Shown piece by piece: positions 1 to 9,243 of a stretch of 64,000 nucleotides of DNA (its first letter is position 1; each line of letters opens with the position of its first letter). The translations under genes were made by a program, and so were the position numbers. This DNA is from Alcaligenaceae bacterium (GTDB lineage: Bacteria; Pseudomonadota; Gammaproteobacteria; Burkholderiales; Burkholderiaceae_B). The stretch covers positions 105,763 to 169,762 of the forward strand of contig JACCES010000010.1 of the NCBI GenBank assembly GCA_013416455.1. Direction: 5' to 3'. The notes below the pieces were generated by a model that had not been told where the DNA came from, did no database searches, and saw only the letters and a program-made list of their open reading frames with translations.

Positions 1-1623
1 CAGGCGTGGCACGGCGGCAAGCAATGCCTTTGTCTGGGGATGCCGGGGCGAACTCAGCACATCGCGCGCGCTGCCTTCCTCGACGATGCGGCCTTCATGC
101 ATGATGGCGATGCGGTCGGCCATGTATTCCACCACCCCGAAATTGTGCGTGATGAACAGGCAGGCCAGCCGCAGGGATTCCTGCAGGGATTGCAGCAGAT
201 CGAGGATCTGCGCCTGTACCGACACGTCCAGCGCCGAAGTCGGCTCGTCGCACACGAGCACGGACGGTTCCACGGCGAGCGCCCGGGCGATGGCGATGCG
301 CTGGCGCTGCCCGCCGGAAAACTCGTGCGGATAGCGGCGCACGGCGTCGCCGGGCAGGCCGACCTGATCCAGCAGGCTCAGTGCGCGCCGCTCTCTTTCG
401 GCGGGCGACCATTCCGGACGCAGCGCCGCCATGCCTTCGGCCAGGATCTCGCCCACCGGCATGCGCGGGTCCAGCGACGCATACGGGTCCTGGAAAACGA
501 TCTGCACATGCCGCCGCATGGCCTTGAGCGCCGCGCCCTTCACACCCTTCACGCTCGCGCCGTGCAGGCGCACTTCGCCGCCGACCACGGCCTGGTCGTC
601 CAGCAGGCCGATCAGGGCCTTGGCGGCCGTCGTCTTGCCGCAGCCCGACCCGCCCAGCAGCGCCAGCGTTTCGCCGGCATACAGCGAAAAGCCGACGCCC
701 CGCAGCACCTCGGCCGCCGTGGAACGGCGCAGGATGGAGCGCCGTTTCACGTAGCTCACGGTCAGATCGCGCACTTCCAGCACAGGTTCGCCGCTGTCGG
801 CGGCCGTATCGGGACGCCTGCGCCTGTCCAGCGACGGAATCGCCGCCAGCAGCTCGCGCGCATAGGGATGCCGCGGATCGGCGAAGAAGCCCTCCGCGTC
901 GCGCAGCTCGACGATTTTCCCGTGGCGCATGAGCGCAACGTGCCGGGCCACCTTCTTCACCACGGCGAGATCGTGGGTGATGAGCAGAATGGCCAGGCCG
1001 AGTTCCCGCTGAATGTCCGCCAGCAGCTCCAGTATCTGGTTCTGGACCGTGACGTCCAGCGCCGTGGTCGGCTCGTCGGCGATCAGCAGGCGTGGCTCGG
1101 CGGCCAGTGCCATGGCGATCATGATGCGCTGCTTCTGCCCCCCGGAAAACTGGAAGGGATAATCCCCCAGGCGCCGCTCGGGCTCGGGAATGCCGACCCG
1201 CTCCAGCCAGCGGACGGCGCGCTCGCGCAATGCCGCGCCACGGTAGGACGTATGCAGGCGCAAGGTTTCCTCTAGCTGGGCGCCGATGGTGAGCACCGGA
1301 TTCAGGCAGGTGGAAGGTTCCTGGAAGATGATGCCGACCTCGCCGCCGCGGATGCGCCGCATGTCCCGCTCGGGCAGCCGGGTCAGGTCCGTGCCGCCCA
1401 GCCGGACCCGGCCCGTGCGCATGCTGGCCGCTTCCGGCAGCAGCCGCAGCAGGGCAAGCGCCGTCATGCTCTTGCCGCTGCCCGATTCGCCCACGAGCGC
1501 AAAGGTCTCGCCCGCGGAAATCGCCAGGCTCAGGGCGGCAACGGCCAGATTCATGCCGGCATCCGACTCGATGCCCACGCTCAGGTCGCTGACTTCCAGG
1601 ATATGGCCGCCGCTGCTTTGCAT
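1..1623 (-). CDS. Dual-domain ABC transporter ATPase, YejF/oligopeptide type (3' end outside window)
   Basis: Energises a peptide-type ABC importer at the cytoplasmic face. Translation from the ATG at 1623 stays open to position 1, giving 541 visible codons; the stop lies outside the window. Two complete nucleotide-binding domains are in tandem. The first has Walker A GESGSGKS at residues 45-52, signature FSGGQKQR and Walker [13 protein letters not shown]. The second has Walker [10 protein letters not shown], signature FSGGQRQR and Walker [12 protein letters not shown]. Two fused ATPases of about 540 residues match YejF rather than the separate OppD/OppF pair. The start overlaps the permease stop by one base (TGATG), so the two are translationally coupled. 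The family assignment is firm; the transported substrate is inferred. Confidence 0.93.
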   Translation of the reverse strand, partial: MQSSGGHILEVSDLSVGIESDAGMNLAVAALSLAISAGETFALVGESGSGKSMTALALLRLLPEAASMRTGRVRLGGTDLTRLPERDMRRIRGGEVGIIFQEPSTCLNPVLTIGAQLEETLRLHTSYRGAALRERAVRWLERVGIPEPERRLGDYPFQFSGGQKQRIMIAMALAAEPRLLIADEPTTALDVTVQNQILELLADIQRELGLAILLITHDLAVVKKVARHVALMRHGKIVELRDAEGFFADPRHPYARELLAAIPSLDRRRRPDTAADSGEPVLEVRDLTVSYVKRRSILRRSTAAEVLRGVGFSLYAGETLALLGGSGCGKTTAAKALIGLLDDQAVVGGEVRLHGASVKGVKGAALKAMRRHVQIVFQDPYASLDPRMPVGEILAEGMAALRPEWSPAERERRALSLLDQVGLPGDAVRRYPHEFSGGQRQRIAIARALAVEPSVLVCDEPTSALDVSVQAQILDLLQSLQESLRLACLFITHNFGVVEYMADRIAIMHEGRIVEEGSARDVLSSPRHPQTKALLAAVPRL

Positions 1624-3137
1624 CACTCGCTCCCTTTCCGTTCAGTGGAAGCAACGGCCGTAGCCATCACCGGGTCCGTCGGCGCGGCCGCCCCCAGCGG
1701 CCGGCGGCCGGTCTTCATCAGGCGCCGCGGCTGGATGCGCCGCATGCGCGGATCGAAGGCGTCCTGGACGGCATCGGCGAAGATATTGGCCGACAGGACC
1801 AGCGCCAGCAGGAATACGAAGGCCGCCAGCAGATTCCACCAGATCATGGGGTCGCGCGACATTTCCGTGCGGGCGGCATCGATCATGGTGCCATAGGAAG
1901 GCGTGCTGGGATCCACCCCGATGCCCAGATAGGACAGCACCGCCTCGTACAGGACCAGGCCGGAAAACTGGAGCACCATGGTGATGAGCACAATGTGCAT
2001 GACATTGGGCAGCAGATGGCGGCGCATGATGCGCCAGTGGCTGACGCCGAAGGCGCGGGCCGCCTGCACGTATTCGAGCTCGCGCAGCTTGAGGGTTTCG
2101 GCGCGCAGCAGGCGGCACAGACCGGCCCAGCCCGTCAGCCCCAGTATCAGGCACAGCAGGAACAGCCGCAGATCGGCGCGCGCGGCCACCGTGTCGAAGA
2201 GTTCGGGATTGTTGTCGATATAGACCTGCATCATCAGCACGCAGGCGGCCACCAGCAGGACCCCCGGAATCGAGGTCAGCGTGGTATAGACATACTGCAC
2301 GACGTCATCGACCCGCCCTTTGAAATAACCGGCGGTAATCCCGAAAAATATGGCCGGCGGCAGCATGGCGAAGGTCGTCAGCAGCCCGATGACCAGCGCG
2401 GTGCGCACACTCTTGAGCGACAGCCACAGCACGTCGTTGCCCGTGCGGTCGGTGCCCAGCACGTGGTAGTCGGCGGCCAGGCTCAATGTCACCGCGCCCA
2501 GCAGGCAGATGACGCTCGCCGTGATCCAGAAGGCCCGCCAGGGAACGTCGGATTCGCGCCACCACCATCGCCGGCCGGCCGACCATCCGCCCCGCCGGCG
2601 CGCGTGCAGGCCCGTCAGCAGCAGCGCCAGCCCCACGGCCGCCGCCGCGCCCAGCGCCATGCCTGTCAGGGCGCGGCGCAGCAGATCGGCGCCGCGCTGC
2701 GATTCGTCCGCCAGCCGCAGCCCGGCATACTGCAATCGCGGGTAGTCGCGCACCACCTCGCCGTCGACCAGCCATGACTCCTTGGTGAACTGCCGCAGGG
2801 CCAGCGGCGCTGAATAGGTTCTTTCGCGATTCGGAAGCTGAGTCAGATCGAGCACGGCATCCAGCGCGGAGCGGGTGATGGGCGAATGCACGGCCGGCTG
2901 GTCGGCTGCGCCGGGGGCCGGCGGCAGCAGCGGCCGGTAGTGGATGGAGTCCAGCACGCCGATCAGTGCGAAACATGCGAGCACCACCCCGGCCGCCACG
3001 GCGGAAGGACGGCGGAACACCTGTTGCCAGCCCACCGCCATGGCGGGGCTGCGGCGCGCCCGCCATATCTGGAGGATCACCGCCAGCAGGGCCAGCAGGA
3101 TGAAGGCATCGGTCCAGAGAAGTACGAATTTCGGCAT
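1623..3137 (-). CDS. ABC transporter permease, YejE/OppC-like, with enlarged N-terminal region
   Basis: Inner-membrane permease of the peptide-type importer, 504 residues from an ATG 4 bases past the stop of the upstream permease. The C-terminal 250 residues carry the usual OppC-type membrane core and the coupling motif seen as YVQAARAFGVSHWRIMRRH followed by LLPN, which contacts the ATPase. The N-terminal half is unusual: extra hydrophobic segments (around residues 5-25, 45-65 and 155-175) surround a soluble loop of about 90 residues. YejE-type permeases are usually nearer 340 residues. The loop probably lies in the periplasm, by inference from the membrane pattern. An in-frame start 16 codons upstream was rejected because it overlaps the preceding gene without a better ribosome-binding site. 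Confidence 0.9.
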   Translation of the reverse strand: MPKFVLLWTDAFILLALLAVILQIWRARRSPAMAVGWQQVFRRPSAVAAGVVLACFALIGVLDSIHYRPLLPPAPGAADQPAVHSPITRSALDAVLDLTQLPNRERTYSAPLALRQFTKESWLVDGEVVRDYPRLQYAGLRLADESQRGADLLRRALTGMALGAAAAVGLALLLTGLHARRRGGWSAGRRWWWRESDVPWRAFWITASVICLLGAVTLSLAADYHVLGTDRTGNDVLWLSLKSVRTALVIGLLTTFAMLPPAIFFGITAGYFKGRVDDVVQYVYTTLTSIPGVLLVAACVLMMQVYIDNNPELFDTVAARADLRLFLLCLILGLTGWAGLCRLLRAETLKLRELEYVQAARAFGVSHWRIMRRHLLPNVMHIVLITMVLQFSGLVLYEAVLSYLGIGVDPSTPSYGTMIDAARTEMSRDPMIWWNLLAAFVFLLALVLSANIFADAVQDAFDPRMRRIQPRRLMKTGRRPLGAAAPTDPVMATAVASTERKGSE

Positions 3138-3141
3138 GGCT

Positions 3142-4119
3142 TCACTCGAATCGGATGCGTGGATCGGCCAGCGTGTACGACACATCCGCCAGGATCAGGC
3201 CGACGATGTAGAGCGCGGAACCCAGGAACACCATGGCGCGGACGATGGAGAAGTCCTGCGCATTGATGGCGTCTATGGTGTAGCTGCCCAGGCCGGGAAT
3301 GCCGAAGAAGGATTCGGCGATGAGGCTGCCCATGAACAGCAGCGGTATCGCCGACACCGTGCCGGTCAGTATCGGCAGCATGGCATTGCGCAACACATGC
3401 CGGAACAACACCACTCTTTCGGCCAGGCCCTTGGCCCTGGCGGTGCGCACGTAGTCCTTGCCGCTTTCTTCCAGGAACAGGCTGCGATAGAAGCGGGCTT
3501 CCGCCCCCAGGCCGGAAATCACCCCCACCAGCACGGGCAGGGCCAGAAAGCGCAGGCTGCCCCAGCCTTCCACATAGCCGGAATATGGCACCCATTTCAG
3601 TATCTTCGCAAACAGCCATTGGCCCGCGATGATGTAGAACAGGCTGGAAATGGACAGCAGCACCACGCAGAAGACGACGCCGGCGAAATCGAGGCGTGTT
3701 CCCTTGAAATACACCAGCAACAGCGAAAACGAGACGCTGACCAGCAGGCCCAGCGCGAAAGTGGGGATGGCCAGCATCAGGCTGGGCATCATGCGGCTGC
3801 GTATTTCCTGGCCGATATCGCGCCCGCCGTCGGAAAAGCCGAAATCGAAGCGCAGCAGCGGCACCGAACGGTCGTAGAAAATGGTGTTGGTGAAGCGCGC
3901 CGCGCCTTCGGCGGCGGCGTCGTACACCAGCGGCTTGTCATACCCGCGCTGCACCTTCCAGCGCTCCACGGCTTCCTGGTCGACCCGCTGGCCGCCGATG
4001 GCCAGCCGCGCCATGTCATCCGGCGTGTTGACCGCGAAAAACAGCACGAAGGTGAGTATATTCACACCCAGCAGAATGAAGACGCCGTACAGCAGCCGCC
4101 GGAAAATGTAAGAAATCAT
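3142..4119 (-). CDS. ABC transporter permease, YejB/OppB-like
   Basis: First inner-membrane permease of the importer, 325 residues. It begins MISYIFRRLLYG, the typical OppB/YejB opening of a short cytoplasmic stretch followed at once by a membrane helix. The conserved coupling loop is visible as YVRTARAKGLAE followed by RHVLRNAMLPI. The start at 4119 overlaps the stop of the solute-binding protein (ATGA), and the next permease begins 4 bases after its stop, so receptor, two permeases and ATPase form one operon. A longer reading of the frame would extend about 100 residues into the receptor gene and has no membrane or family character. Confidence in family and start is high. Confidence 0.93.
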   Translation of the reverse strand: MISYIFRRLLYGVFILLGVNILTFVLFFAVNTPDDMARLAIGGQRVDQEAVERWKVQRGYDKPLVYDAAAEGAARFTNTIFYDRSVPLLRFDFGFSDGGRDIGQEIRSRMMPSLMLAIPTFALGLLVSVSFSLLLVYFKGTRLDFAGVVFCVVLLSISSLFYIIAGQWLFAKILKWVPYSGYVEGWGSLRFLALPVLVGVISGLGAEARFYRSLFLEESGKDYVRTARAKGLAERVVLFRHVLRNAMLPILTGTVSAIPLLFMGSLIAESFFGIPGLGSYTIDAINAQDFSIVRAMVFLGSALYIVGLILADVSYTLADPRIRFE

Positions 4120-6416
4120 GTCCGATCTTCCTTCAATGGCGTCGATGTGGGCGGCGGCGCATCCGCCACCGGCACGATGGCCGCCTCGCGGCGGCGCACC
4201 TGGCGCCACGCCAGGGCCACGCCGGCCAGCAGGGCCGCCAGCGCCAGCAGCAGCGGCCACCATATCGGCCGGTTCCATTTTTCGAGGCTGGCGGCGCGCA
4301 AGGCGGGATCCAGGCGGTAGTACTGCAGCGTGTTGCGCACCATCTGCGACGGTTTCGCATTGCCCACCCAGGCCTGATAAGCGCCGCCCGAGGCCGGGTA
4401 GTAGCCGAACATCCATGGCGCATCGCGCTGCACGATCTCCACCATGCGGTGTATCAGCTCGTCCTTGTGCGGGCCATCATCCAGAAAGCGCATTTCCTCG
4501 AACAGCCGGTCGAATTCGGCATTGCGGTAGTTGGCCGCGTTCTCGCCCCCGCCTTCCGCCTTGGCGTTGGGGCCGTAGAGCAGGAAGAGGAAGTTCTCGG
4601 CGTCGGGATAATCGGCCACCCAGCCCCACATGAACATCTGGGCGGTGCCATTGCGCATTTTGTCCTGGAAACGGTTGTAATCGGTGGCGCGCACTTCCAG
4701 CTGGATATTGAGCTGAGCAAGCTGCCGGCGCATCCAGTCGAGCATGGGGCTGGAACCCATGCCGCCGGCCGAATCGAAGTGCAGGATCAGGGGACGGCCG
4801 GTTTCGGCATTGCGCCCGCCCGGGTAGCCGGCTTCGGCAAGCAGCTGGCGGGCCTCATCGAGCGAACGCCGCTCGGGCCGCCCGTCTTCCATGCGGTAGA
4901 CCTGCGGGTTGACGCCCTCGGGCAACGGCTGATGGCCCAGGATCCCGGGGGGAACCGGCCCATGGGCGGGCGTGCCCTGGTCGTTCAGGAAGATGGCGAT
5001 GAACTGTTCCCAGTCGAAGGCGATGCTCAGGGCCTGGCGCAGCTTGCGGTTGCGCTCTTCCTGTTCGGGCGTGTCGCCCCGGCCCACCACCGGGTCGCGC
5101 CAGTTGAAGCCCAGGTAATAGATCTGGGCTTCCGTCGTGGTGTGGATCTGTATGCCATGGTCGGCGTACAGCGCCGCCTTTTCAGCGGAATCGGAAGCCG
5201 CCACCGTCATGGCGGCGCCGTAATCCCCCCGGCCGACTTCCGGAATGTCGTAATAGCCCTGAATGAATTTCCCCATCAAGGGCACGCTTTCCTTTTCCAG
5301 GTGGAATACCACGCGATCGACGAAAGGCGTCAGCTGGCCGCAATCGGCCAGCAGCCCTTTTTGCCCGTCGCCCGGCTCGCCCTCGCAGGGATAGGGCTCG
5401 CCGCGGAAATTCGGATTGCGTTCCAGGACATGCCGCCGGTTGATGATGGATTCCGCCATCATGTAGGGGCCGGTGCCCACCGGCCAGGTATTGAAGGACA
5501 GGCCGTGCTCGTCCATGCCCGGCTGCGCGTAGAAACGATCGGCTTCCCAGGCGATGGGGGCGGCGAACGTCATGGCGAGCCAATAGCGGAACTGCGGATA
5601 CTTGCCGTCGACCCGTATCCGGAGGGTATGGGAATCGATGGCCTCGACGCCTTCGAACCCATGTTGCCGCAGATCCAGCCAGGGACGCTGGCCCGGCGGC
5701 GTGTCGGCGTGGGCCGCGTCGATTTCCTTCAGGTGTTCGCCGTATTCGCGCATGCCGATGATGTGTTCGGCCAGCACGCCGAAAATGGGCGATATGACCC
5801 TCGGGCTCGCCAGCCGCCGGAATGCATATACATAATCGTCGGCGACCAGTTCCCGCGTACCGGTTTCCGGGAAATCGGTGATGGCGTAGCGGCCGGCGAT
5901 TTCATCGGGCGACATCGGCCAGTACAGCGGCGCCCCGGCGGCATCCCGCGCAAAAGCGGGATGCGGCTGATACAGGATGCCCCGGCGGATGGGAATGTCG
6001 TACACGCTCATCGCCACCTTCTCGCCCGCGACATCGCCCGGAAGCTCACGGCCCTCGGCATCGTAGTAGGCGGGCTGCGCCACGGCTTCCGCCGCCTTGG
6101 GCACCAGCCGGTAGGGCCGCATCAGGTAGTCGTAGGCATAGAGCGGCTCATAGATCGAGTAGGTGAACGGTGTTTCGTCCGTGGAATATGAACTGGCCGG
6201 ATCGAGGTATTTGGGCGAACGTTGCGTGAACGCGGTATGCAGCACGTTCTGCGCGGCCTCGTCGCGCGGGTAGGGGCTATTGACGGGTTCGCCGGAACAA
6301 CCCGCCAGCAGCAGCACAAGCACGCAGGCCGGCATGGCCGGCCACCGGCCGGCCCGCAATCGCCGCGCGCCGCGCCTGATGAAAGAATCGGGCCCCAGAC
6401 CTGGTGCAATGCTCAC
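4116..6416 (-). CDS. Extracellular solute-binding protein family 5 (peptide receptor lipoprotein) with C-terminal membrane anchor
   Basis: Captures the substrate, probably a peptide, for the adjacent permeases. The 766-residue product starts at a GTG that overlaps the acyl-CoA dehydrogenase stop (GTGA). An ATG 27 codons downstream is an alternative. A basic stretch and hydrophobic core end in the lipobox LLAGC, with cysteine at residue 40, so it should be a lipoprotein. The body matches family 5 (SBP_bac_5) receptors, for example KYLDPASSYSTDE near the N-terminus and FDWEQFIAIFL in the second lobe. Unusually, the last 60 residues contain a strong membrane helix (WWPLLLALAALLAGVALAW) followed by RRRE and a short proline-rich tail. 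This suggests it is anchored at both ends. At about 770 residues it is longer than common OppA proteins. Confidence 0.88.
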   Translation of the reverse strand: MSIAPGLGPDSFIRRGARRLRAGRWPAMPACVLVLLLAGCSGEPVNSPYPRDEAAQNVLHTAFTQRSPKYLDPASSYSTDETPFTYSIYEPLYAYDYLMRPYRLVPKAAEAVAQPAYYDAEGRELPGDVAGEKVAMSVYDIPIRRGILYQPHPAFARDAAGAPLYWPMSPDEIAGRYAITDFPETGTRELVADDYVYAFRRLASPRVISPIFGVLAEHIIGMREYGEHLKEIDAAHADTPPGQRPWLDLRQHGFEGVEAIDSHTLRIRVDGKYPQFRYWLAMTFAAPIAWEADRFYAQPGMDEHGLSFNTWPVGTGPYMMAESIINRRHVLERNPNFRGEPYPCEGEPGDGQKGLLADCGQLTPFVDRVVFHLEKESVPLMGKFIQGYYDIPEVGRGDYGAAMTVAASDSAEKAALYADHGIQIHTTTEAQIYYLGFNWRDPVVGRGDTPEQEERNRKLRQALSIAFDWEQFIAIFLNDQGTPAHGPVPPGILGHQPLPEGVNPQVYRMEDGRPERRSLDEARQLLAEAGYPGGRNAETGRPLILHFDSAGGMGSSPMLDWMRRQLAQLNIQLEVRATDYNRFQDKMRNGTAQMFMWGWVADYPDAENFLFLLYGPNAKAEGGGENAANYRNAEFDRLFEEMRFLDDGPHKDELIHRMVEIVQRDAPWMFGYYPASGGAYQAWVGNAKPSQMVRNTLQYYRLDPALRAASLEKWNRPIWWPLLLALAALLAGVALAWRQVRRREAAIVPVADAPPPTSTPLKEDRT

Positions 6417-8035
6417 GCCGCTTCCCCCCATGCACGTTCCAGCACGCTGGCAAGCGCCGTTGGCGAAGCTTCCATGCCGTAGACCCCGCCGCCGCCCGAC
6501 ACCAGACGCGAAGCGATGAAGGCGTCGGCGACCACCTGCGGCGCATGGCGGCGCAGCAGCGCAGCCTGCGCCAGCAGCACCAGCATGCCCGCCACATTGC
6601 GGGCGACGGCCTCGAGTTCCTGGGCCGGCCGCAGCAACTGGCCTTCCAGCGCATCGAGCCGGCCGGACAGCCGCGCATCGCCGCCCAATTCGGCGCGCAG
6701 CCACCCGAACAGGGCGCCGGCCTGATCCGGATGCCGCTGCAGGGCGCGCAGCACATCCAGGCACATGACGTTGCCCGACCCTTCCCAGATGGAGTTGACG
6801 GGCGCCTCGCGATACAGGCGCGCCAACACATGGGTTTCCACATAGCCGTTGCCGCCCAGCACTTCCATGGCCTCGGCCACCATGCCGATCGCGCGCTTGC
6901 ATATCCAGAACTTGGCCGCCGGCGTCACGATGCGCGCCAGCGCCCGGTCCAGCGGTTCGCCCGCCCGGCCCGCCCCGACGGCACGCGCCAGGCGCATGCC
7001 CAGCACCACGGCGGCCTCGACCTCGATGGCCAGATCCATCAGCACTGTCCGCATCAGTGGCTGCTGCGACAGCATTCGGCCGAAAGCCGCGCGGTGTCGT
7101 GCGCTGTGCAGGGCGCGCATCAGGGCGGCCCGCATCAGGGCAGTGCTGCCAAGCACGCAGTCCAGCCGCGTATAGCCCGCCATTTCGGCCAGTGTGGCAA
7201 TGCCCCGCCCGGGCTCGCCCACCCGCATGCCCAGGGCGTCCTGGAACTCGACCTCGGCGCTCGCGTTGGAGCGGTTGCCCAGTTTTTCCTTCAGGCGCAT
7301 GATGCGTACCGCATTGCGGCCGCCATCGGGCAGCCAGCGCGGCACATAGAAGCAGGTGTGCTCGCCGCCCAGCACGGCCAGCACCAGATGCGCGTCGGCC
7401 GTGGGGACGGAAAAGAACCATTTATGGCCCACCAGCCGGAACCAGGCGCCATCGGCTTCGGCCGGCCAGGCCTGGGTGTTGGCGCGCCGCAGATCGGAAC
7501 CACCCTGCTTTTCCGTCAGCCCCATGCCCACGAGCATGCCGTGCTTGCCCGCCACCGGGAGGTCGCGGCTGTCGTACTCGCGGGAAGACAGCCGGGGGCG
7601 CAGCGTATCGAACCAGGGTTCGCGGGCGAGAATGGGAAGAGCGGCCGAGGTCATGGTGAGCGGGCACAGGGTGCCGGCCTCGATCTGGCCATGCATCAGG
7701 AAGGCCGCCGCCCGCGCCACCGAAGCGCCTTCGTGCAGGCCCTGCCGGAAGCCCAGGGCCAGGAATTCGTGCCAGCCGGGATGAAAAACGACGCTGTCGA
7801 CGCGCCGCCCCTGCGGATCGAAGGCCCGCAGCTCGGGCGGGTGGCGATCGGCTTCTTCCGCCAGTGCGATAATACCTGCCTGCCCGAGCTTCCGTCCGTA
7901 TTCCGACAAGGCCGGCGCGGCCGCTTCCGCGCCTTCGCGCAGCACCGCTTCGCGCAGGACCGCATCGGCCGCGTACAGATCGTAATCGGCCAGGTCCGGT
8001 ACCTGATTGATGACTTCGTGTGTTGTCCATCCCAT
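6413..8035 (-). CDS. Acyl-CoA dehydrogenase family protein, AidB-like
   Basis: FAD-dependent acyl-CoA dehydrogenase-fold protein of 540 residues. It resembles Escherichia coli AidB, a member of the adaptive response to DNA alkylation whose physiological substrate is uncertain. Supporting motifs are TEKQGGSD at residues 174-181, RLVGHKWFFSVPTAD just after it, and GNGYVETHVLARLYREAP followed by WEGSGN near the C-terminus; all are AidB-type landmarks. The start is the ATG at 8035. It lies at the head of the peptide importer operon and overlaps the receptor start by 4 bases, an odd partnership that may reflect co-transcription rather than shared function. Divergent from the DUF423 gene, with about 70 bases between them. 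Confidence 0.9.
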   Translation of the reverse strand: MGWTTHEVINQVPDLADYDLYAADAVLREAVLREGAEAAAPALSEYGRKLGQAGIIALAEEADRHPPELRAFDPQGRRVDSVVFHPGWHEFLALGFRQGLHEGASVARAAAFLMHGQIEAGTLCPLTMTSAALPILAREPWFDTLRPRLSSREYDSRDLPVAGKHGMLVGMGLTEKQGGSDLRRANTQAWPAEADGAWFRLVGHKWFFSVPTADAHLVLAVLGGEHTCFYVPRWLPDGGRNAVRIMRLKEKLGNRSNASAEVEFQDALGMRVGEPGRGIATLAEMAGYTRLDCVLGSTALMRAALMRALHSARHRAAFGRMLSQQPLMRTVLMDLAIEVEAAVVLGMRLARAVGAGRAGEPLDRALARIVTPAAKFWICKRAIGMVAEAMEVLGGNGYVETHVLARLYREAPVNSIWEGSGNVMCLDVLRALQRHPDQAGALFGWLRAELGGDARLSGRLDALEGQLLRPAQELEAVARNVAGMLVLLAQAALLRRHAPQVVADAFIASRLVSGGGGVYGMEASPTALASVLERAWGEAA

Positions 8036-8103
8036 GGTGTGCCTCGCTACCGTGCCTCTACCCCCAAGGGTGCGAGAATGATACTACCGAAAGGAGTGCC
8101 TGC

Positions 8104-8496
8104 TTGAGAACCCATATCATCGTCGTCATCGCATCTCTGCTGCTCATGCTGGGCGTCGGCACCGGGGCTTTCGGCGCCCATGGCCTGAAGGCGCACGTCT
8201 CCGCCGACATGCTGGCGGTTTGGCAGACCGCCGTTCTCTACCAGTTCGTCCATGCGCTGGGGCTGCTGGGCATCGCCGCACTGCGCCCGCGGCTGTGCCG
8301 GCGCCTGTCATCGGCCGCCGCCGTCTTCCTGCTGGCGGGCATCCTGATCTTCAGCGGCAGCCTGTACGTGCTCGTGCTGAGCGGCCTGCGCATGGCCGGC
8401 GCCGTCACGCCCCTGGGGGGCGTCGCCTTCATGATAGGCTGGCTGCTGCTGGCCCTGGCGGCGCTGCGGGGCGGGCGGCAAACCTCCGGCGACTGA
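8104..8496 (+). CDS. DUF423 family small inner-membrane protein (YgdD-like), TTG start
   Basis: Membrane protein of 130 residues and unknown function. Four hydrophobic segments and the family hallmark GTGAFGAHGLKAH near the N-terminus identify the DUF423/YgdD family; WQTAVLYQFVHALGLL follows, as usual. No ATG gives a sensible start. The TTG at 8104 places a basic RTH directly before the first helix and has an AAGGAG ribosome-binding site at 8091-8096, 7 bases upstream, so TTG initiation is preferred. It is transcribed away from the AidB-like gene. Nothing in the neighbourhood explains its role. Confidence 0.88.
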   Translation: MRTHIIVVIASLLLMLGVGTGAFGAHGLKAHVSADMLAVWQTAVLYQFVHALGLLGIAALRPRLCRRLSSAAAVFLLAGILIFSGSLYVLVLSGLRMAGAVTPLGGVAFMIGWLLLALAALRGGRQTSGD

Positions 8497-8571
8497 CGAT
8501 CGTACCGCAACGGGCTTGCGCTCGGGCGCCTGCTCATGCCTAATGAAGCTTGTCCGTCCCCGGGAGGCACC

Positions 8572-9243
8572 ATGTGGCATGATCACTCTGGCATGCAACC
8601 CTGCATCGAAGCGCTGGCCCGTGACATCACCGCGCGCCTGCGCGCCGGGCTGGGCGCCGCCGGCTCCTGCACGCTGGCCGTCTCGGGCGGCCGTTCGCCC
8701 ATCCCCCTGTTCCAGCGGCTCGCCATGGCCGATCTCGACTGGCGGCGCATCCGCCTGCGCCTGGTCGACGAGCGCTATGTTCCCCCCGGCCACCCCGACA
8801 GCAACGAAGGGCTCGTGCGCCGGCACCTGCTCGCGGGCAAGGCGGCCGCCGCCGATTTCCGCGGCCTGTACCGCGCCGAAGCCTCCATCGGGCAGGCGGT
8901 GGCCGCCGCGAATCGCGAGGCCGGGCCCGTCGACCTGGCCGTCCTGGGCATGGGCGACGACGGCCACACCGCCTCGCTGTTTCCCGGCGCGCCCCAGCTC
9001 GACGCGGCCCTGGCTCCGGGCGCGGCGCACTACTTGCATGTCACCCCTCCGCACGCGCCGCATGAACGCATCACCATGAGCCTGGCCGGCCTGCGCGCCT
9101 GCGGTCACCTGATCCTGTACATATCGGGACAAGACAAACGCGACGTCCTGCTCGAAGCCGAAAAGAAAATCAGCAAACAATTGCCCATCAGCCATCTGGC
9201 GGCAGAACCGGGAGTTTCCTTCGATGTCCATTGGCACCCTTGA
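8572..9243 (+). CDS. pgl: 6-phosphogluconolactonase
   Basis: Hydrolyses 6-phosphogluconolactone to 6-phosphogluconate, the second step of the oxidative pentose phosphate or Entner-Doudoroff route, in the cytoplasm. The product is 223 residues. Visible DevB/Pgl motifs are SGGRSP at 38-43, VDERYVP around 65-71 and GMGDDGHTASLFPG at 126-139. An upstream in-frame ATG at 8536 exists, but the ATG at 8572 has a GGGAGG sequence 4 bases before it and was chosen. The end overlaps the proposed start of glucokinase by 20 bases, linking two consecutive activities of glucose catabolism. No glucose-6-phosphate dehydrogenase gene is present in the window. Confidence 0.92.
   Translation: MWHDHSGMQPCIEALARDITARLRAGLGAAGSCTLAVSGGRSPIPLFQRLAMADLDWRRIRLRLVDERYVPPGHPDSNEGLVRRHLLAGKAAAADFRGLYRAEASIGQAVAAANREAGPVDLAVLGMGDDGHTASLFPGAPQLDAALAPGAAHYLHVTPPHAPHERITMSLAGLRACGHLILYISGQDKRDVLLEAEKKISKQLPISHLAAEPGVSFDVHWHP

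Noticed and set aside
95..1654. A 519-codon minus-strand frame over the first gene
   Set aside because: It is a G+C-driven shadow frame. The true ATPase frame starts at 1623, carries two sets of Walker motifs, and simply has no stop inside the window.
4116..7421. An 1101-codon minus-strand frame
   Set aside because: Only the part after the GTG at 6416 is the solute receptor. The upstream portion is antisense or out of frame to the acyl-CoA dehydrogenase and has no family character.
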